Shown here one piece after another: positions 1-7,183 of a stretch of DNA of 18,716 nucleotides (position 1 is its first letter; each line of letters opens with the position of its first letter). The position numbers were made by a program, and so were the translations under genes. Source of the stretch: Candidatus Puniceispirillum sp. Its GTDB lineage: Bacteria; Pseudomonadota; Alphaproteobacteria; Puniceispirillales; Puniceispirillaceae. A model generated the notes under the pieces. That model saw only the letters and a program-made list of their open reading frames with translations. It was not told the origin of the DNA and made no database searches. The DNA is taken from positions 1 to 18,716 of the forward strand of contig JADHLR010000015.1 of assembly GCA_016780525.1 (NCBI GenBank). The letters run 5' to 3'.

Positions 1-138
1 TTCGCCGCGCTCTCCATAGGACAGACATACAATTGTGACGTCATAGCCCCGCTTTTTGTGGAGTGCGATAGCGCCACCACAACGCCAGACAAAATCGGCT
101 GCATGAGCAGAAATAACTAAAGCTGTTTTCTGTGACAT
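1..138 (-). CDS. galB: 4-oxalomesaconate hydratase, GalB-like (PIG-L/LmbE family), N-terminal 46 residues only
   Basis: A 46-codon open frame starts at an ATG (136-138) and runs off the left edge, so only the N-terminus is visible. The protein begins MSQKTALVISAHAADFVWR and continues with GGAIALH and a VCLSYGERGE segment. The AHxxD motif near residues 11-15 is the first metal-binding motif of PIG-L-type zinc hydrolases. The ADFVWR-GGAIALH and CLSYGERGE pattern is what I recall for Pseudomonas GalB, which hydrates enol 4-oxalomesaconate to 4-carboxy-4-hydroxy-2-oxoadipate in gallate and protocatechuate 4,5-cleavage. It follows the crotonase-fold gene after 75 bp in the same direction, so it is probably the next gene of that operon. 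The GalD-like tautomerase at 8652 supplies its expected substrate, which supports the call. It could instead be another PIG-L deacetylase. No strong Shine-Dalgarno is visible. Confidence 0.72.
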   Translation of the reverse strand, partial: MSQKTALVISAHAADFVWRCGGAIALHKKRGYDVTIVCLSYGERGE

Positions 139-213
139 CTGAATCCAAAGCCCAAATTAAAGAATGGCGGGTTTTATGTTGTGATATATTGGCATCGCAG
201 TCGACTGGGCCTG

Positions 214-1029
214 TTATTTCCCGGTAAAATTTGGTTTACGTTTTTCCATAAATGCCTGCCGGCCCTCGATATAGTCATCTGACGCAAAACATGCCGCGAC
301 CATTTCATCACATTTTTTTAACCCATCACTGTCTGGCTGTGTCTTCATCGCCTGTGTCGAGATATATTTCATCGCTGCCACTGTTAGTGGCGCATTCTGC
401 GCAATCATCTCGGCGACTTCCATGACCCGTGATTCAAGCTGATCTTCGGCGACGACGTCCTGAACAAACCCCAGTCTGAGGGCGGTGGGGGCGTCAATGC
501 GTTTTGCGGTGAACATCAGCATCCGTGCCTCGGCCGGGCCAATCGCATTGATCAGCCTTTTCACCGCATCAAAAGGATATCCCAAAGCCAGCTTTGCGGC
601 AGGCATGGCGAATTGTGATTTGTCAGATACGATTCTGAAATCTGTGCATGCGGCTAAATTCAAGCCACCGCCAATGCAATAGCCATTGATCATAGCGATC
701 GTTGGTTTGGCGAAGTTTTCGATGATGTTATAGACGATTTTGATGCGCGCATTGTAATGGTCAACAGCGTCTTTAGATCCCCGCTCGCTGTCGAATTTTG
801 ATATATCCGCGCCAGAAACGAACGACTTGCCGCCGGCGCCTGACAAAATCACCACACGCACATTTTCGTCTTTCGAAAATGCCAGCAATGCCTCTTCGAC
901 CGCATCCCACATTTCAAGCGATACCGCGTTATGGCGTTCTGGATTGTTGAAAATAACATGGCCAATTTTATTGGTGATGTGCGCCAGAACTTTATCTGTG
1001 GACAATGTGATTTCTCTAACTTCAGACAA
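214..1029 (-). CDS. Crotonase-fold (enoyl-CoA hydratase/isomerase family) protein lacking both catalytic glutamates
   Basis: This 271-residue protein has the usual length and layout of the crotonase superfamily, cytosolic enzymes that act on acyl-CoA thioesters. The oxyanion-hole segments are present: SFVSGADI (about 69-76) and NGYCIGGGLNLA (about 115-126). The two glutamates that activate water in classical enoyl-CoA hydratases are replaced: Asn124 stands two residues after the triple glycine, and Ala144 follows the QFAMP segment. A hydratase assignment is therefore doubtful. Isomerase, decarboxylase or C-C lyase activity on a CoA ester is as likely. The start is TTG at 1027-1029, chosen because AGAGAGG lies 7 nt upstream and a shorter form would lose that site. 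It sits 52 bp after the ThDP enzyme gene and 75 bp before galB, so it is probably co-transcribed with both. The CoA-transferase at 7184-8413 could supply its thioester substrate. Confidence 0.88.
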   Translation of the reverse strand: MSEVREITLSTDKVLAHITNKIGHVIFNNPERHNAVSLEMWDAVEEALLAFSKDENVRVVILSGAGGKSFVSGADISKFDSERGSKDAVDHYNARIKIVYNIIENFAKPTIAMINGYCIGGGLNLAACTDFRIVSDKSQFAMPAAKLALGYPFDAVKRLINAIGPAEARMLMFTAKRIDAPTALRLGFVQDVVAEDQLESRVMEVAEMIAQNAPLTVAAMKYISTQAMKTQPDSDGLKKCDEMVAACFASDDYIEGRQAFMEKRKPNFTGK

Positions 1030-1081
1030 AACGATACCTCTCTTTATTATTAGATGTTTGGCTGGACATAACAGCCCATGC

Positions 1082-2710
1082 CTAATGGGTTTTCATAATG
1101 GGTGGCGACGCAATTTGATCCGATATATGTACGTCCCATAGTGCTGGTTGAGATGATTCATGAAATGCATCAAATGCTGCCTGCATGTCGTCCAGGCTGG
1201 TAAATTGTTTGGCGGCAATGCCGAAACCATTGGCGATTGCGGCAAAATCTGATTTGCCAAACACAGACCCGGCAAGCGGTGCGTTGTCTTTGCGTAATTT
1301 ATGTATTTCTGATCCGTAGGCACCATCATTCATCACAATAATAAGTATATTTAAATTGTGACGTTGGATAGTCTCCAATTCCTGTGCATGCATGAGCAAC
1401 GATCCATCACCATCAATCAGCACAATTTTACGATCCGGAAATGCTGTTGCTACACCAATGGCAAATGATGTCCCATTGCCGATTGCGCCAAATTCTCTGA
1501 TAACCGTGAAATGATCATGTGGATGTGCATTCATTTGCGCCGAATAATAAGCACAATGCCCGGACGTATTCACAATATGACATGTTTTGGGGATGATCTC
1601 GTCAAGCTTTTTGATCACAGCCATGGGGTGAAGCTGGCCATCCGGCGTGTCATTATCATCTGGTAAAATTAACGCATCAGCTGCTGTGTGAAGCATCTCT
1701 GGCGTACGCCAGCCGGTTTGTTTTTTCACCGCTGCGGCAAGTGCCTCAGCCCCATATTTCGCATCTGCCGGAATCAGCAGATCTGCCGCATGGCGCCCTT
1801 GAACCGTTGCTTGTGGACTGACATCAAGATGCATCACCTTGGCGTTCGGGGTTAATTGGCCGCCATCAAAACTATGCGACGCCAGCCGCGCGCCGATGCC
1901 GATGACCAGATCAGATTGTGCAAAAATAGCTTTTGACTTTTGCGTTGCATAACCGCCAGCGACACCAAGATTGTAGGGTTGATCGTGAAACAGCCCCTTT
2001 GCCGGCAAGGTTGTTGCCAGCATCGCACCAGATTGTTCGGCAAGCGCCACACAGGCTGGCTTTGCCTGCGCGGCAACCGCCCCAAGCCCGGCCAAAATAA
2101 CCGGACGCTTGGCTTCGGCGATCTGTCGCGCTGCGGTCTCGATGATATCTGCTGTGAGATCAATGTTTTTGGCTGTTTCGGCAATGATTTTACGGGCGGC
2201 CAGTTTCGGCGTGTCTGTATGCGGCATTTTTTGCAGATCAAATGGCATGCCCAACACAATTGGCATTTTGTTGTGGTGCGCCTTGGTGAAGGCATCATTG
2301 ATCTGCTCGCCTAATCTATTGAGATCATGCAAGGCATGATATTCGGCGCCGCATGCCGCAACAAATGGGGCCTGATCGATCATTTGATTATACCAAGCCT
2401 TGCCAATTGGCGCCTCGCCGGCAAATATGATCATTGGAATATGCGCCCGCACGGCAATCGGCAGAATCGTCATAATCTGCGTCAGCCCGGGCCCACAAGT
2501 GACACTCGCACAGCCGATCTTGCCAAGTGCGCGGGCATAGGCAGCGGCTCCGGCAACGGCGGCATGCTCATGCCGCGTATAAACAAATGTGACGCCACGC
2601 TCATGCATGGCCCCGGCCCAATGCATGTTGGCATCGCCAAGCAGGGCAAAACATCTGTCGATTCCATGCTGGCAAAAAATGTCAGCAACTGATTCATAAT
2701 ATTTGTTCAT
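1082..2710 (-). CDS. Thiamine-diphosphate-dependent enzyme, acetolactate synthase/2-oxoacid decarboxylase-like
   Basis: This 542-residue protein has the three-domain layout of the acetolactate synthase superfamily. An N-terminal pyrimidine-binding domain carries the catalytic glutamate Glu48 in TRHEHAAVAGAAAYARA. A central domain covers about 185-330. The C-terminal pyrophosphate-binding domain carries the ThDP/Mg motif, GDG at 434-436 followed by ND at 461-462. Such enzymes decarboxylate 2-oxo acids or join the resulting activated aldehyde to a second carbonyl. The substrate cannot be read from sequence. It is probably not the housekeeping acetolactate synthase, because no ilvN regulatory subunit follows and it lies between a membrane protein and a crotonase gene. 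Its ATG overlaps the stop of the upstream AbrB gene (ATGA at 2707-2710), which implies translational coupling. One inferred role is decarboxylation of a 2-oxo acid formed in the surrounding pathway. Confidence 0.88.
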   Translation of the reverse strand: MNKYYESVADIFCQHGIDRCFALLGDANMHWAGAMHERGVTFVYTRHEHAAVAGAAAYARALGKIGCASVTCGPGLTQIMTILPIAVRAHIPMIIFAGEAPIGKAWYNQMIDQAPFVAACGAEYHALHDLNRLGEQINDAFTKAHHNKMPIVLGMPFDLQKMPHTDTPKLAARKIIAETAKNIDLTADIIETAARQIAEAKRPVILAGLGAVAAQAKPACVALAEQSGAMLATTLPAKGLFHDQPYNLGVAGGYATQKSKAIFAQSDLVIGIGARLASHSFDGGQLTPNAKVMHLDVSPQATVQGRHAADLLIPADAKYGAEALAAAVKKQTGWRTPEMLHTAADALILPDDNDTPDGQLHPMAVIKKLDEIIPKTCHIVNTSGHCAYYSAQMNAHPHDHFTVIREFGAIGNGTSFAIGVATAFPDRKIVLIDGDGSLLMHAQELETIQRHNLNILIIVMNDGAYGSEIHKLRKDNAPLAGSVFGKSDFAAIANGFGIAAKQFTSLDDMQAAFDAFHESSQPALWDVHISDQIASPPIMKTH

Positions 2711-3759
2711 ATCGTCTTATACTTAAACAGCATTTTCGCCACCGCCGCGCCGGCCAGAACGGTTAATACTATACGGCACAGATGGTGCAAGGCCACAACA
2801 ACAGGATTAAAATTCAAGGATAAAGCGATCAGACTCATTTCAGCCAAACCGCCAGCCGCAAAACTAACAAACAAAGCGCCGAAATCAGCTGGTACTAAAT
2901 CCAGCAAAGCAAAAGCAATCAAGGCGCCGACACCTAACATATAGATGCCGACAAAAAACCCAACCTTTAACCCGTTCATCAGGGTTTTAATGGTTATCCC
3001 GGAAAATTGCGCGCCAAGTGCGGTGCCAATGAAATATTGTGCCACATCCAGCAACCAGTCGGGTACAGACAGATCGACTGTGCCGGTTACCGATAAGATA
3101 AGCGCAATAAATAACGGGCCCATCATATGCGCTGCAGGAAGTCTGCTGACCCGCCCGATGCCCAGCCCGACCGCAGCAATCAGAACAAACAATGCCAGAT
3201 CACGGAAATCGCTGGCGCTGGTTGTCATTGATACACCCGCAGCCGTGCCAACAGCCTGTCCATCAATCGCCAGAAATAACATCGGGATGCACGCAACAAC
3301 CAGAATAATTCTGATGAAATGCTGGGTTGTGACAATTTTCAGATCTGCACCCATCTGCTCGGCCAAAGCGATAGAATCGACGATACCGCCTGGCAATGTT
3401 GCAAAATATGCATCCTGTTTTTTGTAATTACCAAGTTTCCGCATGATGGCGTAACTGCCGCCATGTGCGAGTATGATATAGGGAATAAGTGCTAGGCCGG
3501 AGAGCCAGAATTCAGGCAGAAGTTTTAAAACCTCTGGTGAAAAACGCGAACCAATAATCGCGCCGATGACAGCCATGAAACTTAGCCTGACCCAACGCGA
3601 CATGACCGGTGATTTGCGACCGCCTCTTTCGTAAAACAGAACGAAGGCGGCGGCGCCAAAAATACCACCAAGCATAAAGGGCATTGGCAGGCCAAGCCAG
3701 AGCGCTACCCAACCGCCAAACAGACCGGATCCAAAAATAAGCAGATATCTGGCATCCAT
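2707..3759 (-). CDS. AbrB-family (PF05145-type) integral membrane protein
   Basis: This 350-residue, strongly hydrophobic protein has about ten predicted membrane segments. It appears to contain two related halves, each with a glycine-rich helix: GGWVALWLGLPMPFMLGG near residue 15 and GIGRVSRLPAAHMMGPLF near residue 200. This matches the membrane 'AbrB duplication' family, often mislabelled as ammonia monooxygenase or AbrB transcriptional regulator. It has nothing to do with the DNA-binding AbrB protein. Members are poorly characterised and I know of no firmly established substrate. The gene begins 11 bp after tctA and overlaps the ThDP gene by 4 bp, so it is embedded in the transporter operon and may be an accessory or alternative permease for the same or a related acid. 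No clear Shine-Dalgarno precedes the ATG at 3759, in keeping with coupled translation. Confidence 0.85.
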   Translation of the reverse strand: MDARYLLIFGSGLFGGWVALWLGLPMPFMLGGIFGAAAFVLFYERGGRKSPVMSRWVRLSFMAVIGAIIGSRFSPEVLKLLPEFWLSGLALIPYIILAHGGSYAIMRKLGNYKKQDAYFATLPGGIVDSIALAEQMGADLKIVTTQHFIRIILVVACIPMLFLAIDGQAVGTAAGVSMTTSASDFRDLALFVLIAAVGLGIGRVSRLPAAHMMGPLFIALILSVTGTVDLSVPDWLLDVAQYFIGTALGAQFSGITIKTLMNGLKVGFFVGIYMLGVGALIAFALLDLVPADFGALFVSFAAGGLAEMSLIALSLNFNPVVVALHHLCRIVLTVLAGAAVAKMLFKYKTI

Positions 3760-3770
3760 ATTCGCGCGCT

Positions 3771-5351
3771 TTATGAGCCGGCTTTACTTTTCGCACGTTG
3801 CGAAGAGATTGCCCGAAACACAACAACAGCTGTTCCAATTATCAAGAAGATCGGTGCGTAGGAAAATTTGTTCTGATACTCAAAGCTCAGGAAAAGCATC
3901 AACCCATTATCCGAAATGATCATTGATTGACGGAACGCTTCTTCCATACTTGCTGTCAGAACAAAGGCAATTATGAAGGCCGCCGCAGAAAAATTCGTAC
4001 GGCGCATGCCATAACCAATGACACCAAACAGCAGCGCAAACCCAACATCCCAAATTGACGCACGCGATGAATAGCTCGCGGCAATCGAAATCATAAATAT
4101 GAATGGATAGAGATAATGCGTCGGCAATTTTGAGATTACCCGACCAATGACAGGCGCCAGAAAATAGCCAATAAGCGCATAACAAGCAATGCCGACCAAA
4201 CCCGCAGCAAACATGCCAAAAATAAATTCACGCGGACTGATTAACTGTCCGCCCATGAACAATGGCGGCTCTGTGGCAAAAATCTGTGGTCCAACCTGCA
4301 AACCATTAACCAAAAACATACCGATCAGAACAGCGGCGATGGTTGAACCAGGTATGCCCAGCGTCAGCAGGGGGATCATTGATGGCCCGGATACCGCATT
4401 ATTTGCCGATTCTGGAGCCGCGATGCCTTCAACCACACCGGTGCCCCATTTGTCTTTATTTTTGGCTTTGCGCTTTTCTTCGCCATACGCAACAAAACAA
4501 GCGACGGAAGAGCCAAGACCCGGCATCATACCAATCAATGAGCCAATGATTGACGAACGAAACATTAGCGGCAGACAGCGTTTAAATTCTGCCCAGGTAA
4601 AATACTGCGCTGTTGGATCATCAATGCCGTCGGCGCTCATGTCGATCATTTTCACTTTTGCCGATTTTTCAGCCTGAATGATCACCTCGGAAATGACAAA
4701 CACACCACTAAGTAGTGGAACAAGAGCCATTCCTGACTCCAACTCGTCAATGCCCATTGTCATTTTAAATTGACCGGTGATTGTGTCTTCGCCAATAAGG
4801 GCGATGGATGCACCAAAAAGCGTGGATATAATGCCTTTGATGATGCTGTCACTGACCACCGAGCCAATGATGATAAACGCCATAAGGTAGATCGCAAAAT
4901 TTTCTGGCGGGCCAAATTTTCGGGTAAATGTAGCGATGAATACAGCGCCAAAAATCAGCACGATTTCGCCAAAATAATCGCCAAATGCAGAGGAAATAGT
5001 TGCGGTTTTAAGCGCCTTTCCCGCACGGCCAGATTGCGTCATCGGATAGCCGTCCTGCATCGTCGCGGCAGACGCGGCGGTGCCGGGCGTGTTGAACAGA
5101 ATAGCGGCGATTGACCCACCATATCGCCCTGACTTGCCAATCACATAAAGGAAAGCTAATCCGGCCAAACCACCAATCTCATCATTATAGGCAATCAGAA
5201 TTGGCAACATCATGGCGATGGCGGCGGCGGCGGTCAGGCCGGGTAATGCACCAAATACGATTCCAACAAATGAAGCGAGCAGGACAAACCAGATAGCATA
5301 CTGATCATTAAGCAGAGTTTCAAAGCCGCCGAGTATATCTGTAAAAATCAT
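3771..5351 (-). CDS. tctA: Tripartite tricarboxylate transporter large permease subunit TctA
   Basis: At 526 residues this is slightly longer than the usual 500 of the TctA family (PF01970), the large multi-pass permease of TTT secondary transporters. Diagnostic segments are FGALPGLTAAAAIAMMLP (about 33-50), YGGSIAAILFNTPGTAASAA (about 77-96) ending in DGYPM, and a second-half repeat with GMMPGLGSS near 284. It is followed by ESANNAVSGPSMIPLLTLGIPGS. These loops face each other in the two inverted halves and are the known family signatures. The permease works with TctB and the periplasmic receptor TctC to import carboxylates using an ion gradient. The gene starts 6 bp after the tctB stop, with GGGGAATAAG upstream, and is the third gene of the tctCBA order. 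A role in uptake of an aromatic or polycarboxylic acid is inferred from the neighbouring catabolic genes. Confidence 0.95.
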   Translation of the reverse strand: MIFTDILGGFETLLNDQYAIWFVLLASFVGIVFGALPGLTAAAAIAMMLPILIAYNDEIGGLAGLAFLYVIGKSGRYGGSIAAILFNTPGTAASAATMQDGYPMTQSGRAGKALKTATISSAFGDYFGEIVLIFGAVFIATFTRKFGPPENFAIYLMAFIIIGSVVSDSIIKGIISTLFGASIALIGEDTITGQFKMTMGIDELESGMALVPLLSGVFVISEVIIQAEKSAKVKMIDMSADGIDDPTAQYFTWAEFKRCLPLMFRSSIIGSLIGMMPGLGSSVACFVAYGEEKRKAKNKDKWGTGVVEGIAAPESANNAVSGPSMIPLLTLGIPGSTIAAVLIGMFLVNGLQVGPQIFATEPPLFMGGQLISPREFIFGMFAAGLVGIACYALIGYFLAPVIGRVISKLPTHYLYPFIFMISIAASYSSRASIWDVGFALLFGVIGYGMRRTNFSAAAFIIAFVLTASMEEAFRQSMIISDNGLMLFLSFEYQNKFSYAPIFLIIGTAVVVFRAISSQRAKSKAGS

Positions 5352-5357
5352 CTGAAC

Positions 5358-5867
5358 TTATTCCCCACTGATGATGTTGGTGTATGGGCGCAGATCTAAC
5401 AGCGCGCCGCTTGGATCATTCAGTCGCATGATCCCCATGAAAAGCCACTGGAATACGAATGTCATAAGAAGCGTTGAAACCAAGATTTTCACTTTGTCTC
5501 TTACACCAAAGGACAAAAGCATCAGGGTATATCCCAATATGATTGCTAAAAAATATCCAAATAAATAAAAGGTCAGAATAAATGCCGCGCCTGAACCAAT
5601 GACCCATGATATGCGCTTCAAATCGCTCTCTAAAAAGCCATAACCAGCCTGCACCGCGCCAACCTTGCCGCGAAAAGCTCTACAGGCAAGCCAGATTCCA
5701 CCTAAAACAGTTGAGATAGAAAGCGCGAATGGCATGGCGTTCGGCCCAAACATCTCTTTTGAGGTGCCTATTGTCGATGCCAGATAAATAAAGAATAGAC
5801 CAATCAGTATAACAACGGCACTGACGCCGAACTCCACTTTGATTTTGTAATTTTCACGCAGCATCAT
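5358..5867 (-). CDS. tctB: Tripartite tricarboxylate transporter small membrane subunit TctB
   Basis: This 169-residue protein has four to five hydrophobic segments: about 12-31, 43-62, 85-115 (which looks like two) and 128-148. That is the usual size and layout of the poorly conserved TctB subunit, the small membrane partner of TctA. Sequence alone would be a weak argument, but its place between tctC and tctA makes the assignment secure. Two adjacent ATG codons (5865-5867 and 5862-5864) can serve as start. GAGG lies only 3 nt before the first but 6 nt before the second, so the second may be the true start and the protein one residue shorter. The 100-bp gap to tctC contains a strong hairpin that may lower tctBA expression relative to tctC. 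Confidence 0.88.
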   Translation of the reverse strand: MMLRENYKIKVEFGVSAVVILIGLFFIYLASTIGTSKEMFGPNAMPFALSISTVLGGIWLACRAFRGKVGAVQAGYGFLESDLKRISWVIGSGAAFILTFYLFGYFLAIILGYTLMLLSFGVRDKVKILVSTLLMTFVFQWLFMGIMRLNDPSGALLDLRPYTNIISGE

Positions 5868-5909
5868 GTGCCTCTATCAAATCTTTTTGGAAATGGATCC
5901 AGATAAAAT

Positions 5910-5939
5910 TTGGGGCAAGTAGATGTTCACTTGCCCCAA
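5910..5939 (-). terminator. Intergenic hairpin between tctC and tctB (partial terminator or mRNA-stabilising stem)
   Basis: TTGGGGCAAGT at 5910-5920 and ACTTGCCCCAA at 5929-5939 are perfect 11-bp complements around an 8-nt loop. The stem begins 29 nt after the tctC stop. Read on the minus strand it is followed by ATTTTATC, a short imperfect U-run, so full termination is unlikely. Such stems after the first gene commonly protect the receptor transcript and attenuate the membrane-subunit genes, giving excess binding protein. Confidence 0.75.
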
Positions 5940-5967
5940 CCTTAATTATTTTTGAGATTCCTGAATT

Positions 5968-6942
5968 TTACGAGTCTTTTAGGATCTTTTCTAAAATGGG
6001 TTCCATAGTCTTATACATGGCGTTTTGTCCCGCTACACCTGTTTCTGCATCCAGATAGAATGTCCCGAGGTTATTTTTCTTCATGAAACTCTTGAAGCCT
6101 TTGAGGCCGGCAATATGTTCGATTGCAGCTGCCCATTTTGTTTTGACTTCATCCGAAACACCCTTTGGCGCAAACACACAATAAAGACCAGTGAAATCTG
6201 CCCCATCCATGCCCTGTTCTTTAAAGGTTGGCAAATCTTTCATTGTTGGATCTCTATCAGCGCCTGCTGTTGCTAGCGGACGGATTGTGTCCTCAAATCC
6301 GGCAATGGTGTTGTTGCCGCCAAATACCGATTCAACAGATTGTGAGACAAGCGCCGCGCGGGCTTTTGAACCACCTTTGAAAGGCACTTTTTTGTGTGGG
6401 ATGTCGTAAGTATCGAAGAAATAGTGGCCAATTCCAGCGTGCATTGTTGTTGCACCAGAAGTGCCCCATGTGTGAACATCGCCCTTAGCTTTAGTGTGGG
6501 CAATAAACTCGGCCATATTCTTCGCTGGGTGCGATGTATGAACTTGGAGCGATGTTACCAATTGTGACATGCATCCAAGGTTGTCCCAATCATATCTGAC
6601 ACTGTATGGTGCGTCTGCGCCTTTGGCCAACTCACCGACAATAAATGTGCCGATGTTAATTATGTAAAGGGTGTGCCCATCGGCCTTTTCGTCGAGCACG
6701 GCTTTTGCCGCTTTTTGACCTGATGCGCCGGGCAAATTGACAATGTAGCCTGGTGTGCCACCCAGACTAGGTGCCTCGTGCATGTAAGATGCAAAGCCTC
6801 GTGCTGTGGTATCAGTACCACCACCAGCAGAAAAACCGACCATTATTTTGATTGGCTTTTCCGGATAAGCGGCAAGTGCTGAACCTGCGCTCAAGGCTGC
6901 AGCAGCGGCGACGCCGATAGCGAACTTTTTGGTTAGTTTCAT
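5968..6942 (-). CDS. tctC: Tripartite tricarboxylate transporter periplasmic receptor TctC (Bug family)
   Basis: This 324-residue protein begins with a clear Sec signal peptide, MKLTKKFAIGVAAAAALSAG, with cleavage expected after the ALA at 22-24 or one residue later. The mature protein starts YPEKPIKIMVGFSAGGGTDTTAR, the first lobe of the Bug/TctC receptor fold (PF03401), where the loop after the first strand contacts a ligand carboxylate. The LPGASGQKAA and VPFKGGSKARAAL segments are also family-typical. The receptor captures its ligand in the periplasm and delivers it to TctAB. Bug proteins bind many carboxylates, including aromatic acids, so the ligand is not predictable. GGGAGA lies 5 nt before the ATG and fixes the start. 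The gene opens the tctCBA-AbrB-ThDP-crotonase-galB series and has a 241-bp upstream region with an operator-like palindrome. Confidence 0.95.
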   Translation of the reverse strand: MKLTKKFAIGVAAAAALSAGSALAAYPEKPIKIMVGFSAGGGTDTTARGFASYMHEAPSLGGTPGYIVNLPGASGQKAAKAVLDEKADGHTLYIINIGTFIVGELAKGADAPYSVRYDWDNLGCMSQLVTSLQVHTSHPAKNMAEFIAHTKAKGDVHTWGTSGATTMHAGIGHYFFDTYDIPHKKVPFKGGSKARAALVSQSVESVFGGNNTIAGFEDTIRPLATAGADRDPTMKDLPTFKEQGMDGADFTGLYCVFAPKGVSDEVKTKWAAAIEHIAGLKGFKSFMKKNNLGTFYLDAETGVAGQNAMYKTMEPILEKILKDS

Positions 6943-6983
6943 AGTATTCTCCCGCGTTTTTTTATAAATGCCACAGGAAAGCG

Positions 6984-7003
6984 GCTCCTTAATTTAATGG
7001 AGC
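6984..7003 (-). promoter_or_regulatory. Small stem in the tctC 5' leader
   Basis: GCTCC at 6984-6988 and GGAGC at 6999-7003 can pair around a 10-nt AT-rich loop. If transcription starts further upstream, this stem lies in the tctC leader about 42 nt before the start codon. With only five base pairs it may be chance. Confidence 0.25.
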
Positions 7004-7011
7004 AACCTTGT

Positions 7012-7033
7012 TTGACACAAGATGATATGTCAA
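7012..7033. promoter_or_regulatory. Palindromic operator candidate upstream of tctC
   Basis: TTGACA at 7012-7017 and TGTCAA at 7028-7033 form a perfect 6-bp inverted repeat with a 10-nt spacer, 70-91 bp upstream of the tctC start. The size and symmetry suit a dimeric repressor or activator site. On the minus strand TTGACA could also be a -35 element, although I see no good -10 at 16-18 bp. No regulator gene is nearby to name the binding protein. Confidence 0.4.
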
Positions 7034-7163
7034 CCATGAATTGTGGTCATTTATGCGAGATTTTCAGTGGTCTTCAATTATAGGCAAAAACGAGTGCCAC
7101 GATGAGTGCTCAGCAAGCCAAGTACGTAAATGCAATCCTCACATGGGCAAACGTCAAACGGGG

Positions 7164-7178
7164 TGGCTTGCCAAGCCA
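7164..7178 (-). terminator. Weak hairpin after the CoA-transferase gene
   Basis: TGGCTT (7164-7169) and AAGCCA (7173-7178) form a 6-bp stem with a 3-nt loop, 5 nt beyond the CoA-transferase stop. No U-run follows on the minus strand, so it is at best a weak or Rho-assisted terminator. It may partly separate this gene from tctC. Confidence 0.3.
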
Positions 7179-7183
7179 ACAAG

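Noticed and set aside
1852..2339. Several open frames of 70-150 codons overlapping the ThDP gene on both strands
   Set aside because: They are shadows of a well-supported gene. Their products are rich in Arg, Pro, Cys and Trp and have no family features.
2707..3759. Naming this gene an AbrB transcriptional regulator or ammonia monooxygenase
   Set aside because: The protein is a multi-pass membrane protein with no DNA-binding domain. Both names are annotation errors carried by this family.
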